A stretch of DNA of 64,000 bases from Pyrocephalus nanus (lineage: Eukaryota > Chordata > Aves > Passeriformes > Tyrannidae). How positions within the stretch are numbered: the stretch's first letter is position 1; each line of letters begins with the position of its first letter. The stretch is taken from NCBI GenBank assembly GCA_038380795.1, contig CM076276.1, positions 16,160,001-16,224,000 on the forward strand, written 5' to 3'. The notes beneath the pieces were generated by a model. That model ran no database searches, was not told the DNA's origin, and was given only the letters and a program-made list of their open reading frames with translations. The position numbers and the translations under genes were made by a program. Positions 34,085 through 45,170 of this stretch are shown here, in pieces.

Positions 34085-35755
34085 CCTGAGCAATTGAGTA
34101 GCTGAAATGCTCCGTTTCAGTCCAGCCAGGGAACAGCCGGTGTTTGATCAATATTTTCCACAACAGCCACTTCCATGTGATAAATGCACTTATGGGGAAG
34201 AGGAACAAATTAACCTTCTGGTGCAGATGGCAGCTACTGCCTGGGAAAAAAGATGGCTCAATTCTGCAGGGAAGCAGGGAGGGGCCATGCCAGGATTCCT
34301 GCAAAACTGACCAGATGAGGCAGCATCTGGGAGGCATTAATGAAAACCAGCCCCGGGGGCACCTGCCCACCCATGCAGGAGGAAGACAAAACCAGTCACT
34401 GCAAACGTTGCCTGTGTGTCTTGGGAGCAGCCAAACCAGGAGATAATATATGGACTTGGGGCAGCTGATAGATGAAGACAACAGAGGAACTGTGCTGCAG
34501 CACTGTGCACGTGGGAAGATAAAAGGCATCTTGAAAAGTGCTTCTCAACATCAATCCTTCCACTGGTGACAAATCGTCTGGAGTCAGGATAATTCAGCAG
34601 CTGGCTGGATCAGAGATTCCATCACAGATTTCTCACCCACTGGCAGCTGGATGCAAATGGCAGCAAGTGGAGTGGTGCAAAGGGTACATTGTGAGAGGTG
34701 CCATGCACAGGGGCAGCACAGCCCCAGGAAAACCAGGAGCATGAAGAGTGGAGAGATGGAAAGGCAACTGCCCATGCACAGAGAGGAAAGACAGAACCAG
34801 CACATGGTGAGGCCTGTCTTTGGGCTGGCTGTCCATAACCTGCACTTTGGGCCTGGAGAAGGCAAGGCAGACTTCCTAAGCGGAAAAACAAAACAAAGCA
34901 AAACAAAACAAACAAACAAAAGGGGCGCTAGAGAAAAGGATCAGAATACTCATGGAGACGAAGACATGCATTTCCCTCCCTAACTATGCAACTCTGACCA
35001 CTCAGGTTATTTTTACTCTTCTCCCAGCTGCAAACGTGGGGTGAAAATACACTCTTAACACTGCACTGCAATCCATCTTGAACTTAAATTTGTCTGTATC
35101 TGAAAACATCAGCCCCAGCATAAGAGCACAGCAAGCAGGATTCAGTCTTGGAGCCTTGTCCGTGAGCTCTCCATGAGCTCCGTTTTCCTTCTGATTCCCA
35201 TCCTGCTTCTCTGTAACTGCCAGGCTGCCTGGCTTCATGCTCCCATCACTCTTGTTGTGGGGACACCACCATGGCACGCTCAGGAGTTGGTCCTGTGCAA
35301 CAGCCCCCTAGGCTGACTGGGGTTTTCCTATCAGATCTAAGTACATTTTGCATCCTGGAATAAGCAACAAATGGAGTTGCACACTTGCATCCCATAAATG
35401 CCTCTCTGCCATTATCAGTGAGCAGCCCCAGATGCTCCACAGAAAACCCAGAACTGGTACTGCAAAGCATTGCTGGGAGAGGGTGCAGAGCACCTGCATG
35501 GCACAGCATAACTCCAGTCTGCCCTGGGGCTGGGCCAGGCAGCACCTTGCCCCACTCGAGTCTGCCCTCCAGGCAGGGAGTCCCAATCTGTGAGGTCTGA
35601 ATCCTGCTCTGGGAAAGATAAAGGAGGAAAAAAAGGACCACATGTGACCTGGTAAGGTGAGCGGCAAGGCAGAGGGCTCATGAAGTTCTGCTGAAAGAAG
35701 ATGAAAGCCTGTTCATGTTCTGGTTTCCCACTGGAACAAATACACAGGGAGTGAA
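34085..35755. other. Unique stretch, nothing recognised
   Basis: Balanced to G+C-rich. One octamer ATGCAAAT sits at 34651-34658 outside a clear A+T-rich block. A simple repeat is listed separately. Confidence 0.55.
34883..34921 (+). repeat. A-rich simple repeat (AAAAC/AAAC)n
   Basis: Consecutive AAAACA and AAACA units. Such A-rich tracts can be retrocopy tails, but no target-site duplication or recognisable body was found next to it. Confidence 0.75.
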
Positions 35756-35759
35756 TTTG

Positions 35760-36075
35760 CTGAAAATTCATTAATGTTCCACATATTTCCAGGAATTTAA
35801 TTTATCAACTAGCAACTGCATAAATAGAACAGGCAAAAATGCTGAAAGTAGATTAAACATTGATGTAAGTATATATTGATTTGAACATTCCTGTGCCTTT
35901 GCTTGTGACACATCAATAAAATAAAATAATATCTTAATAAAATGTCTTGGTAATTATGTCTTTTCCCTTGGGTAAGTATGCCCTCCAGCAATGTAATTAA
36001 AACCAAAATTACATTAACCCTCCAGTGACCATTTGACAAAAAATTAAAGAGTCTACAGATTTCTCAGAGCTCTCA
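35760..36075. promoter_or_regulatory. Candidate conserved non-coding element (strong)
   Basis: A+T-rich block: GGAATTTAATTTATC near 35,793, GATTAAACATTGATG near 35,851, GGTAATTATGTC near 35,949, and an inverted pair of TAATT sites at 35,990-36,015. It is free of simple repeats despite its composition. Confidence 0.45.
35990..36015. repeat. Perfect inverted repeat of TGTAATT sites
   Basis: AATGTAATT (35990-35998) and AATTACATT (36007-36015) are exact reverse complements separated by 8 nt. The arms are homeodomain-like half-sites facing each other, so dimeric binding is a reasonable guess. Confidence 0.65.
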
Positions 36076-36685
36076 CACCCAGCTAGATCACTCTTGGCCA
36101 CACACCCTGCACATTCCATTTCCATTCTGATGGTGCCATGAACAGAGACTGTCTTCACTCACAGCATGCAAATTCAAAAATCTGGCTCTGGGAGGTCCCA
36201 GCTCTTTGAGCCCTGGTGATGGTCCCATGGTGCTCAGCAGTGATGAGTTGGAGACAGGCCGTGGTGCCTCCCTGGCACAGAGGAGGATCCAGCCTTTGGC
36301 CTCTGCCACTGCCATGAGACCTCTGCTGTGAGGACACCCAGCTCATTTCTCTTGCCCTGGTCCCAGAGAACTGTGACAAAGCCAGAGCTGCCTGGGCTTG
36401 TCTGTCTGTTCCAGTGGCAAGCACATGCCCGGGGTGCAGCAGAAGCCCCCTCTCTACCCAGCACAGGGGCACCTGTCACAGCTCTGACCCAAGAGCAGCT
36501 CTTTGGAAATGTCACCAAGAAGCTTTGCCATTTCCAGGAGTGCTTGGAGCAGGCAAGAGCCCGTCATCACCACCTGAGGTAGCGAAACCCCCTGTCATTC
36601 CCATTTGGCAGCGAGTAACAGCCACTCTCCTACTGACAGAGACACTGACAATGTGGTCTTTCAGGAACCACCAGTAAGTAATCTG
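36076..36685. other. Unique G+C-rich stretch, nothing recognised
   Basis: Octamer ATGCAAAT at 36166-36173 near the left edge; otherwise featureless. Confidence 0.55.
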
Positions 36686-36689
36686 TTTG

Positions 36690-36880
36690 CTCCAATCCTG
36701 CTGTGTTATGCTGTCAGCTTGTCACCAAAACTCACCACTCACATCACCTATTAGTTGCCTATTTTGTCTTTCCGTCCGCTCTGTCTTTCTGTAACTCTGT
36801 GCATTTTTACCACTCCTGTTAGTTAATAAAGCTCCACTTTGGAATTTGGGAGGTTGAAAAGTCTTCTCTGTCACAGCACA
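36690..36880 (+). mobile_element. Possible LTR remnant (weak)
   Basis: A pyrimidine-rich stretch (36,755-36,795) is followed by GTTAGTTAATAAAGCTCC, with a polyadenylation signal at 36825-36830, then ACTTTGGAATTTGGGA. The layout resembles the U3-R end of an avian endogenous retrovirus LTR. No flanking TG...CA ends, primer-binding site, internal region or target-site duplication is visible. It may equally be chance or the 3' end of an unknown transcript. Confidence 0.2.
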
Positions 36881-37595
36881 TCCCTGTCCTTGGCACCCTC
36901 TATGTCCCTCCATGCTGTGGCATCTCACCAGAGCTACCCTATAGAACATGGTGGCCACAGCTTTGACAGGGCTGCCACTCAAAAACATCTCCCATTCTGC
37001 TCAGGAGATCTAAGTCCATCACAAAGGCATCTGCTCTTGCCTCGGCCAGAGCAGGGCATGGTCTCCACCACCTCCAGGACAGAGCAAGACAGACCCCAGC
37101 CCAGCTTTCAAACCTTCTGTTTCACTTCTGAGCTGCAGAGAGAGGGGGAGGTTGCAGGTGAGTCCTGCCTGAGGAACAGGCAGCTGCTGGCTGCATGGAC
37201 AGAGGGAGACCATGGGGACATGGACCAGCTCCAGCAAGAGCTTCAGCAGCAGAGGTGTACTGCAGACAGGGACCTGGAGGGTGAATTGTGTGATATCAGA
37301 GGCTTCTCCTCCTTTCCTGATGCTGTGATGGTGTTTGTGCCATGTAGATGCATGCATGTCCCAGATACCGTGTCCAGGATGTCTGTGTGGCTCCATTAGC
37401 TGCTAGGCCCACAACTTCCAGGACTGAAAGCAGAACCTTCTCCCATCCCCAGCAGATGATCACAGCTCCTGATCTGAGCTGAATCCAGCACAGCAAAGCC
37501 TTCAGGTCCTGACTGGCATCACAAAGCATCCTTAGAGAGGTGACTGCACTCTGCGCTGTGCTCCTGTGGGTGTTTCATCTGAAGGACTCGCAGAT
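36881..37595. other. Unique stretch, nothing recognised
   Basis: Balanced to G+C-rich. A 186-codon open frame (36,839-37,399) has no recognisable similarity. Confidence 0.55.
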
Positions 37596-37599
37596 CTTT

Positions 37600-38090
37600 G
37601 TAGCCATTCATTAGCACAGAACTTCCTAGCATGATCAGCTAATGCGAGAAGGGAGGCAGATGAAAAAGTTATTCCTCAAAACCAGTATGAAACCTGAATT
37701 AATAGCAAAAAGTTGTGGGGTTTTTTTCACCCCCTGTTTATTAGGGTTGGAACTAAAACAATCTGGGCAACTACTGTGCTACTTTGCATATCTAATAAGC
37801 AGATATTTGTCTAGTCAGAGACAGTTACAGGATAAACCTTGAGTCGTACAGCGAAGAGCCTGGAATCTCTGCTCACTCACCTTTTCACTGAAATCCTTGT
37901 ACACTGTGTGCCATACTTCATCAGGCAGTCAAACACCAGAGTTAAAGCCCCAGTATGACATTTTACACCTGACTTAACCAGAGCTAGATTATCAGCTGTT
38001 GGCCTGAGAGTGCATTTTTTACAGCTTGCGTCTCTGAACTTGTATTTAAGGGCCCTGGAAACCTACTGGGACTGTGCAGGCTCAAGACAG
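37600..38090. promoter_or_regulatory. Candidate conserved non-coding element (strong)
   Basis: Motif-rich A+T block: GAATTAATAGC near 37,696, TTTGCATATCTAATAAGC near 37,783, GAGTCGTACAGCGAAG with two CpGs near 37,841, GAGCTAGATTATCAGC near 37,981, and GTATTTAAGGGCCC near 38,042. The last resembles a TATA box but has no supporting promoter context. Confidence 0.45.
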
Positions 38091-39175
38091 CAGCAGTGTA
38101 ACCTCACAGCTCTCAGAATGCTGGTACAGAACATTAGCTGCAAATGTCCTTCTGAAGATCAAGAACACTTCAAAGCCTCCTAAATTCCTTCCTAAGCTCC
38201 AGAGGCTTGGAACATTTGCACAGCTTACGCCAACTGACCTTGATTCATGAGGCAGCACTCAGATCCAGACTAAGACTTCTCCTGAAAGTAGTTTAAATGT
38301 CTCCCATCCTCTGCCATGAAATAACCAGTGGACTTCATTTGCACAAATTTGCAAAGTTACATTTTCAGTAGTCTGCCTTGTCTGCTTCTTATAGACATCT
38401 GTCTTCACAATAAACCTGGAGGAGACTCCCCATTCACTCTGTCTAGGACAGCAGTGGAGACATTCCTTTTGTTCCCAGCACTCCTGGGACCAGGCAGCAA
38501 CTGGCATTAGTATTTGCAAGTTCAGGAGAAACACTGAAAATAGTTACTGATTTCTGAGGGCTATTGTGAGCTGTATATTTTCTAGTGAGTAACACGTGCT
38601 TTGGAATTTGAGAGTCACTGATGACTCCTTTTGTCAGTGCTTACTCTTGTAATAGTAGCAAAATAATTCAAATTCAGATAATGTAAATGCTTCATGAAAG
38701 AGAAAACAAGGCCAATAAAAGATCCAGGGTTATGGACATTTCCCAAGAAGGCAAACATTCAACCTATCCATGGGACTTTGGAAGGACAGGAATCCCTGGC
38801 ACACTAAGCTCATGCTCCCTCTTTCCACTATGGACCTCCTGATCTACCGTCATGACAAGAAAAACTCATTTCAATATTTTTAAGCAAATGAACCAGGCAC
38901 AGTCCAAGCAGGACAGTCTAGGAAGCAAACACCTCCCCAGAGCAATAACAGAGACCAGACAGACCATGCAGAGCAAGAGGCATAGCGGCATCCACTCCAA
39001 AGGAGAAAAAGCAGCACAAATAGCAGCGAGTTTCCATGCCCCAGCAGCTCCTGCCAGTGACGAGTTCACAGCAGGCATCGATCAGGCAGAGTCCGCTCAG
39101 CGTCAGCAGGGATGGTGCTATATGGGAAATTGATTTCTCCTTTAGCACTCTCTCCTCCAGTGGACGCTGGCTCTC
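38091..39175. other. Mixed stretch with weak A+T-rich segments
   Basis: 38,260-38,420 and 38,560-38,720 are moderately A+T-rich (AGCAAAATAATTCAAATTC near 38,658) and might be minor elements. The rest is balanced unique DNA. Confidence 0.45.
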
Positions 39176-39675
39176 TCCATTGTGATGGGATATGCTGATG
39201 GTTTAACAAGCTGCTGATGGGATTATGCAGAATCATTTCATTGGGTTCAGGAGCTTTGTGAAATGGCATTTGCTGGAAGCACAAGTCTGCGTGGCCCTAA
39301 CTGCAAAGGCAATGAGATCGGAGCCCAAAGCCTCGTGGTACAGAGGAAAAGACACACAGAGCCTGAACATCTTCAGTATTTTAGAGTGGAAAAGTCCAGC
39401 TCCTGCAGACAGTGGGCATACAAGAGCTGCTGGGCTTTCTAGGACAGGGAGGGATTTCTGCAGCACACCTAACAGAAACTGAGAGCACCACTGTGATGAG
39501 CAGCTCCCACACCACTGGCACTGGAAGGCTGGTCAGCCCACCTCCATTCAGCACCACTCCCTCTCACAGAGACTGTCAGTACCACGCTACACACCCAGGA
39601 AAAGCAAAGGACAGTCCCTTTGTCACCTCCACTACTGTCAGGATCCTAAAAAAAGAGCTCAGGCCCTAGCAAAAG
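39176..39675. other. Unique stretch, nothing recognised
   Basis: Short A+T-leaning start (GGTTTAACAAGC near 39,199), then G+C-rich. No supported feature. Confidence 0.5.
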
Positions 39676-39679
39676 GTGA

Positions 39680-39935
39680 ATAGCTCACCTAACTTCATTA
39701 AAAAAACAGCAACATTCATTATTTCAGCCTTCCAAGGCAGGCACAAAGATAGATGAAAGGAATAAAGCAAGCTGGGAACATCAATAAATTACTGCAGCCT
39801 CTTATTGGCTGCAATATTCAATAGTTTCAAATGTTTTCTGGTGCCTTTGGCAAGCAGAAGATTTGCAGAAGTGCTGAGCCCTTCGCCCGTGATGTGTCAT
39901 TGTCACTCAGGGCTGCTACATCGCATATCCTCTCC
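39680..39935. promoter_or_regulatory. Candidate conserved non-coding element
   Basis: It includes CTTATTGGCTGCAATATTC (a reverse CCAAT) near 39,802, CATTCATTATTTCAGCC near 39,714, CAATAAATTACTGC near 39,782 and CTTCGCCCGTGATG with two CpGs near 39,881. Confidence 0.4.
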
Positions 39936-40730
39936 TTGCCAGGCAGTGCGTGTGACTTGGAGGGGCCGCAGCAGTTAGCTGGGGAGGATGGCTAACAGGG
40001 CTGGCTGGTGACAGTGCCACGAGGACAATCCCAGGTGAGCGAAAGCAAAAGAGCTGAGTGCAAGGAAAGGGACATTCTTCAACTACAGACTCACCGATTA
40101 ACCTAAAAAGTTGGACATCTTCCCAGGTGAAGGACCTGCCTGCCCACACACAGAGCTCCCCAGCCTGCCAGGCAACAGGAAGGACACTGCTCCCCGTGGA
40201 GACTTCCATGTCCCCAAGCAGTGCCGTGCCCTGCAGCCACAGCCAGAGCCCCTTGCTCTGTGGCTGGATGGGAAAGCAGAGGTGAAGGCTCAGGTCTTCA
40301 TTGCTAATGAGCAGCTGCTAAAAAGTCACAGATCCCATTCCTATAACTTGACATGCCCAGCTCAGCAGCCCCCAAGCAAGTTCAGGGGTGCCCAGCAGAG
40401 GGCAGGGGGGCCACACTGCAGTTTCAGGGCACTGGGATGAGGAGCATCCTCCGTCCAGTGCGGCATCCCCAGCACCACAGACCCTTTATCTGGGAAAGAA
40501 TTCTGCTTCCAATGTATGTCCAGAGCCCATGGAGAGCCCACGTGTGGAGGGGATGGGTTGTGAAGGGTGTGGTCTGGCCCCAGGAGGCACATGGGGCGTG
40601 ACAGGCCTGGAGCTATTCACAGGCATCCCCAAAGGAGCCAGTCCAGTTAAAATAGATCCTGGCCGGCCTGCTCCCCATCAGTGCCACATATCTGCACAGA
40701 GGATTCTCACAAGTGTAGCGAACTACACCA
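39936..40730. other. Unique G+C-rich stretch, nothing recognised
   Basis: No repeat or exon-like signal; overlapping open frames on both strands. Confidence 0.6.
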
Positions 40731-40734
40731 CGCA

Positions 40735-41070
40735 GCTTTGTCTGCTGTTTAAAATATTTAATAAACTCTGGAATATGAATCACTCTCAAGGACCCTGAAC
40801 ATTAATTTCAGTCACAGTTGGCCACACTGTATCACCCTATAAACACCTCTCCAGTTTCAATTAACATTTCTCTATCTTCTATCTCACTGAATATTATATT
40901 TAACTAATTTAAGAGGATTGGCAAAGATAGTTTTCACACTTCACAGGAAAGCATAATGAAATAATTATACCTGTACCTACAAAAAGCATGAGGATATTGC
41001 ATAAAGAGCTTTAAAGTCATCTGAAGCAAAAACTTCTCCATGAGACCTTCATTCTAGCTTTGTCTAGCGA
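40735..41070. promoter_or_regulatory. Candidate conserved non-coding element
   Basis: A+T-rich: AAAATATTTAATAAAC near 40,751, ACATTAATTTCAG near 40,799, GAATATTATATTTAAC near 40,889, GAAATAATTATACC near 40,957, and GATATTGCATAAAG near 40,993. Confidence 0.4.
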
Positions 41071-41349
41071 GGCCCCCATGCAGGTGTGTGCCCCCCGAGC
41101 ACCATGTCTGGCACTGGACCCCAGACTCTAGCAGCCCCAGCCAGCTCAGCTGCAGTGTCCCTGCACCTTGTAAAAAATGCCTTTGTAAGGAGCAGGTGTT
41201 TCCCACGGCAGACTCAAAGAAAGTAATTATTGTTTGTCCTCATCTATAACCTCATTTGCCAAAAAACAGTATCCCAGCTCTTTCAAAATAATGGAAATTT
41301 AAGCCTATAAAGGACAGAAGACAATCAAATGCTGTCCTTTGTGTAACAA

Positions 41350-41820
41350 CGTTTTCCATTTTTCAAGATTGTCACTTCCCCCCTTCTGATTGTCCCATTT
41401 CAGATCAACAACACTCTATTCTTTCAGTCTTTCTAAGGAGTCACATATTTTGAATCACAGCATCCCTCCCAAATTTCTCCAGCACTTCACCAGCTTCTCT
41501 GGGTTTTTTCTTAGAAGAAATATGTGTTTTATTATTTTTAGAGATAAATATTTTTATTCCCTGATATCACATGCAGGGGTAACAACTATATCCAGGCCCA
41601 TACAGGCAACAGTCATGTTAATGTATCCTAAAATAACACTTTGCTTTTTGGCACCATAACACCCACGTCCTTTCCTGCAAAAATGTATCCTTGCCAGATA
41701 TCTCATATATCAAAAGCAGAAATATATAAATACATAAGACTGTATTCCTGCTTTTTAGTTCTTTCTGTGCAGAATGTGGACTTTCTGTATCAGCATCCTG
41801 CTGGTGGCCACTTTCTAATC
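41350..41820 (-). mobile_element. Ancient CR1 LINE fragment, antisense
   Basis: Read on the minus strand, this follows the CR1 reverse-transcriptase C-terminal region, judged from memory of the family. CTTTCAGTCTTTCTAAGGAG (41,421-41,440) matches the reverse complement of CR1's GAGGAAAGGCTGAGGGAG block. About 200 bp further on, 41,621-41,660 (ATGTATCC, then CTTTTTGGCACC) matches the reverse complement of AAGAAGGCCAATGGCATCC; the distance between these two blocks agrees with the consensus. 41,661-41,678 then matches the CCCAGGTCCTTTYCTGCAG block. The copy is riddled with substitutions and has at least one deletion near 41,660; it is long dead. Confidence 0.6.
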
Positions 41821-41829
41821 CTAATTGTG

Positions 41830-42315
41830 CCCCAAGACTGCTCAGACTCTCACCTACATTACTCAGGCCAGAGTTAGAAGGTTTATAAGCATGTGGGCTC
41901 TGCCCTCATCCCCAGCAGGGTTTGGTAGACACCCCCAATTTCCTATATTAAACAAACCAACTTTCCAATAAATTTGCTTGCCTCATGTCCACCTATGCAA
42001 AGCAGAAGCAGCAGTATCCCTGTGCCACATGGCCAAGTGTTGTGGAAGACTCCAGGGTGGGAGGGAGACGTGGAGGACACTCCCTGCAGTGACAATCCGC
42101 TAACAGCACCCATCAACCTCCTTGGGCAATGCCCCACCCAGTCAATTCTGGGGTTCAGCACCCCTGAAACGTGGCCATACCCCAGCTGCAGCAGAACCAC
42201 ATGGTGCTGGTAAGATGCTGGCCCTGCCCAGGTGAGGCTCCAGCCTATGAGAACACCCTCACTCTGAGCAATCACACCAGGACTTTTGCCCCAGCAGGAA
42301 CCAGACTCATGAGCA
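41830..42315. other. Unique stretch, nothing recognised
   Basis: The left edge may still contain undetectable CR1 sequence. The rest is G+C-rich unique DNA. Confidence 0.5.
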
Positions 42316-42319
42316 CTTC

Positions 42320-42530
42320 TGCGGAGCTGAAGCACCAAATTAACCCCCAGATTGTTACCGTGTTCATTTTTTCTGTCACCACTAAGTCACATTTCCCCTT
42401 GCAAAGATGGCAGTGGACATAAATTACATGCATCACCACTGCAGCTATTTTTACTGCACAGAAATTAGCCAAGCAGGAATTCAATTCCATTAAATTCCAT
42501 TAAATTCCATTATTCTGGGAGGGGAAAACC
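42320..42530. promoter_or_regulatory. Candidate conserved element ending in a short repeat
   Basis: CAAATTAACCCCC near 42,338, GATTGTTACCGTG with a CpG near 42,351, and GACATAAATTACATGC near 42,416. It ends in the 10-bp tandem repeat. Confidence 0.3.
42482..42511. repeat. 10-bp tandem repeat, three copies
   Basis: CAATTCCATT, AAATTCCATT, AAATTCCATT in direct succession. Too short to assign to any satellite. Confidence 0.8.
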
Positions 42531-43330
42531 CAATGCTCATTTCAGAGAGCAGCAGCCACAAAACCTGCAGAAAGGCTCAGAAAGACCAGAAAAGGAAACG
42601 CTGATGGGGTTGGGTGGGAGGAAGGTGGGATGAAGGTGACAAGCTGCCCCAGCACCCCATCACCTCTTCCCAGAAGAGAGCACCCTGTGGGGCTGCATCA
42701 TTCCTGCTACCAATGCCACAGCATTTTTTGGACACTTTGCTGTATTCATGCCATACTCAGAACTTCCTCCCCCAACAAACTCCTCAAAGCAGTGCAAGTG
42801 CTTGCCACACTTCCAATTTAAAAGCATCATTGTTGAATTGGAGTCCATGGATTTCTACTCTTCACTGCTTGACAGACTTTACTATTGTCCTTAAAACCAG
42901 CTTTGGAGTGCTTGATAATAAGTACTAATTAGATGTGGTCACCTAGGAGACAAGGGGAATTCCCAAAAATCACTGCCAGAAAATGTGGTAATCCACAACT
43001 AATTAAGAAAAAAAAAAGAGATGAGCCCTGTGTGTTTGCAGTTGTGAAATTAACAGCACAGTCACCTGCCTGAGTTTCCATGGGGATAAAACACACAGGA
43101 TAATTACATGGGATTCCTACAGCCCTGCCCATACCTAGGCCCATCACAGGGAAAACAGCTTCCTGACCAGAGGCAAGTTGTAGGCTCAGATATAAGTATT
43201 CAAGCAGCAATTCTTTTAGATGAATATGAAGTTAATTCAGTTACATGGACCTACAGGTTTGGTTTGTTTTCTGTGCACTACTCAAAACATCATTGAAAAT
43301 GATGAAGAGAAGCTGAGAGAAACTGCTGGA
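42531..43330. other. Mixed unique stretch
   Basis: Balanced sequence, with an A+T-rich part at 42,900-43,330 (GATAATAAGTACTAATTAG near 42,914, a 10-A run at 43,008-43,017, GAAGTTAATTCAG near 43,229) that might include a weak element. Confidence 0.45.
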
Positions 43331-44595
43331 GCTGATGGGGATCATTAAAGGAGAGAAAGATTGCCCCCATCCTACCTGGGACAATTCCATCCTTACACAT
43401 CTCTGCTGACTGGAAACCAAAGGCCCTGGGGCCAGGCTGGTGCCTGGGTCCTGCACCCAGTGCTGCTGTGTCACTGTGCCCACAGGGCTCCCACTGGAGC
43501 CTGGGATGCTGAACCACTCCCTCCACAATGGCAGGGGCAAACACCTGCAAGCCTCAGCGAAGATCTATGGCTCAGAGGCCCTGAGCAGCTTGGAGCACAC
43601 GTGTTAAAGAGACAAAAAAATATTTTCCTGGTTAGCTCCAATACTTTATTGAATAAAGTTTAAAATCCTCACCCTGACTCAATCCATCTGTGCAGGAGTC
43701 ATCATACTTCCTCATTTTTAGTTTGGAGAAGAGGAAAATGCAGGGGGAGCAGATACAGCAGCTGCCTGATTTGAATTTCACTTCTACGCCATAACTCTTT
43801 GCAGAGGTCAAGGAGAAAATGACAGGGGGGAAAATGTTTCTCGAAATCACCAACTGGAAGTTTAAGAAGATTCATTCCCCAGAGTGTCTCTGCAGACAGC
43901 AAGAAGAGAAGAGCAGGGCTTGGCAGCTGCAGCAGCAAGCAGCACAGCCAGCCTGAAGGACCAAGAGAGTGCAGGGGCACAGTCCTGCCACTAGGCTGGA
44001 AACACTCCCTTCCAAACCTGATTTTAACATTATGGAGAAAGTTCCATCTCGTTGGCCCAACAGACCAGCAGGCCAGGGCTCATCCCCTGGCCCTACAAAC
44101 AGTCCATGTGGAGCCCCACTGGGACCTGCTCCCCGCTCTATGGAACCCACGCAGAGGTGCTGGGGATCTGCTCCAGGAGCGCTCCCAGTGTTGTCAGGCA
44201 CCAGCTGACAGCTGCTTTCCATGTGAACAGAGCATTGTTTTGCAGTTCAAGTTTCTGGAAAATGTAAACGTAAGTGCCCCATCCTGCCTGGCTGAAGGCT
44301 CCTCCTGGAACTTCCAGCAGCCCCATCCTCATGTGAGTGCGTGGACTGCAGCTGTGTGCCCCCACCCGCTGCCACCCCCTGGCCCACCCTTCTGCAGAAG
44401 ACTTTGATCTGAGGCTTATCTGTGGCCATCGAGCCCTTACTGGAGGGTTCATCACTGCATCATCCCTGCTGACAAAGCCCTCGTGCTCCATTCCTGAGAG
44501 GTGCAACAACTGCCCAGTTTGGGGCCCTGCAGAAAGTCTCACACAGCACAGCTCAGCCTGCAAGGGGTTTCCTCTGCCCTTCCCCAAGCACTGAC
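43331..44595. other. Unique G+C-rich stretch, nothing recognised
   Basis: No supported feature; overlapping open frames on both strands. Confidence 0.6.
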
Positions 44596-44599
44596 CATA

Positions 44600-45170
44600 G
44601 AGGCCAACAGTTTAATATTGTCATTTCCTCATTTCCTTTAGACTGCAATGTTCTCATTTTAGCACAGCAACTTATTTTTAATAGAGTTTGGAAAGATTTT
44701 TTTTTTTTTTGTATGTCTTCACTTCTACTCCAAGCATGTTTGCTCTCAATTTATTTCTGCTCTTCTTATCTTCTCAACAACTACATCTCTTGTTCCAAGT
44801 CCTGCTCATTTTCTGCTCCGTATTGTGATTTTTCTTTAATTTCATCTTGTTCCCACACTTCCCAATCACACATTTCATCACTCCTGCTTCCCCATTGCCA
44901 ACAATATGCGATTTCTTTATCTTAATTGTATCACCCAGTCATCTGGTTCCAGGATGGCATCTCTTTACCTCACAGTGCAGTCCCCTTAATCATTACTGCT
45001 TCTGGCATGTATAATAATAGCTGAGACAAGCTGTTAGCTTTCACCTCCCAGTTACTGGCACAAGTTTGGGTTTTTTATATAAGTCCTAATGACAACACAA
45101 ACTGAAAACCCTCCAGACACGCTTCACACAGGCTGCATTAAAAATCCACCACTCCATGAGGTCCTCTTCC
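44600..45170. other. A+T-rich and pyrimidine-rich stretch
   Basis: A 14-T run (44,697-44,710) starts about 220 bp of strongly pyrimidine-rich plus strand (CTTC/TCTT words to about 44,935). It is followed by an enhancer-like block (CTTAATTGTATC near 44,919, CCTTAATCATTACTGC near 44,984, GTATAATAATAGC near 45,009). The pyrimidine tract is unusual but matches no element known to me. Confidence 0.4.

Noticed and set aside
33518..34529. Minus-strand Cys/Val/His-rich open frames
   Set aside because: The cysteine-rich part is a translation of the CA/TG microsatellite at 33,999-34,042.
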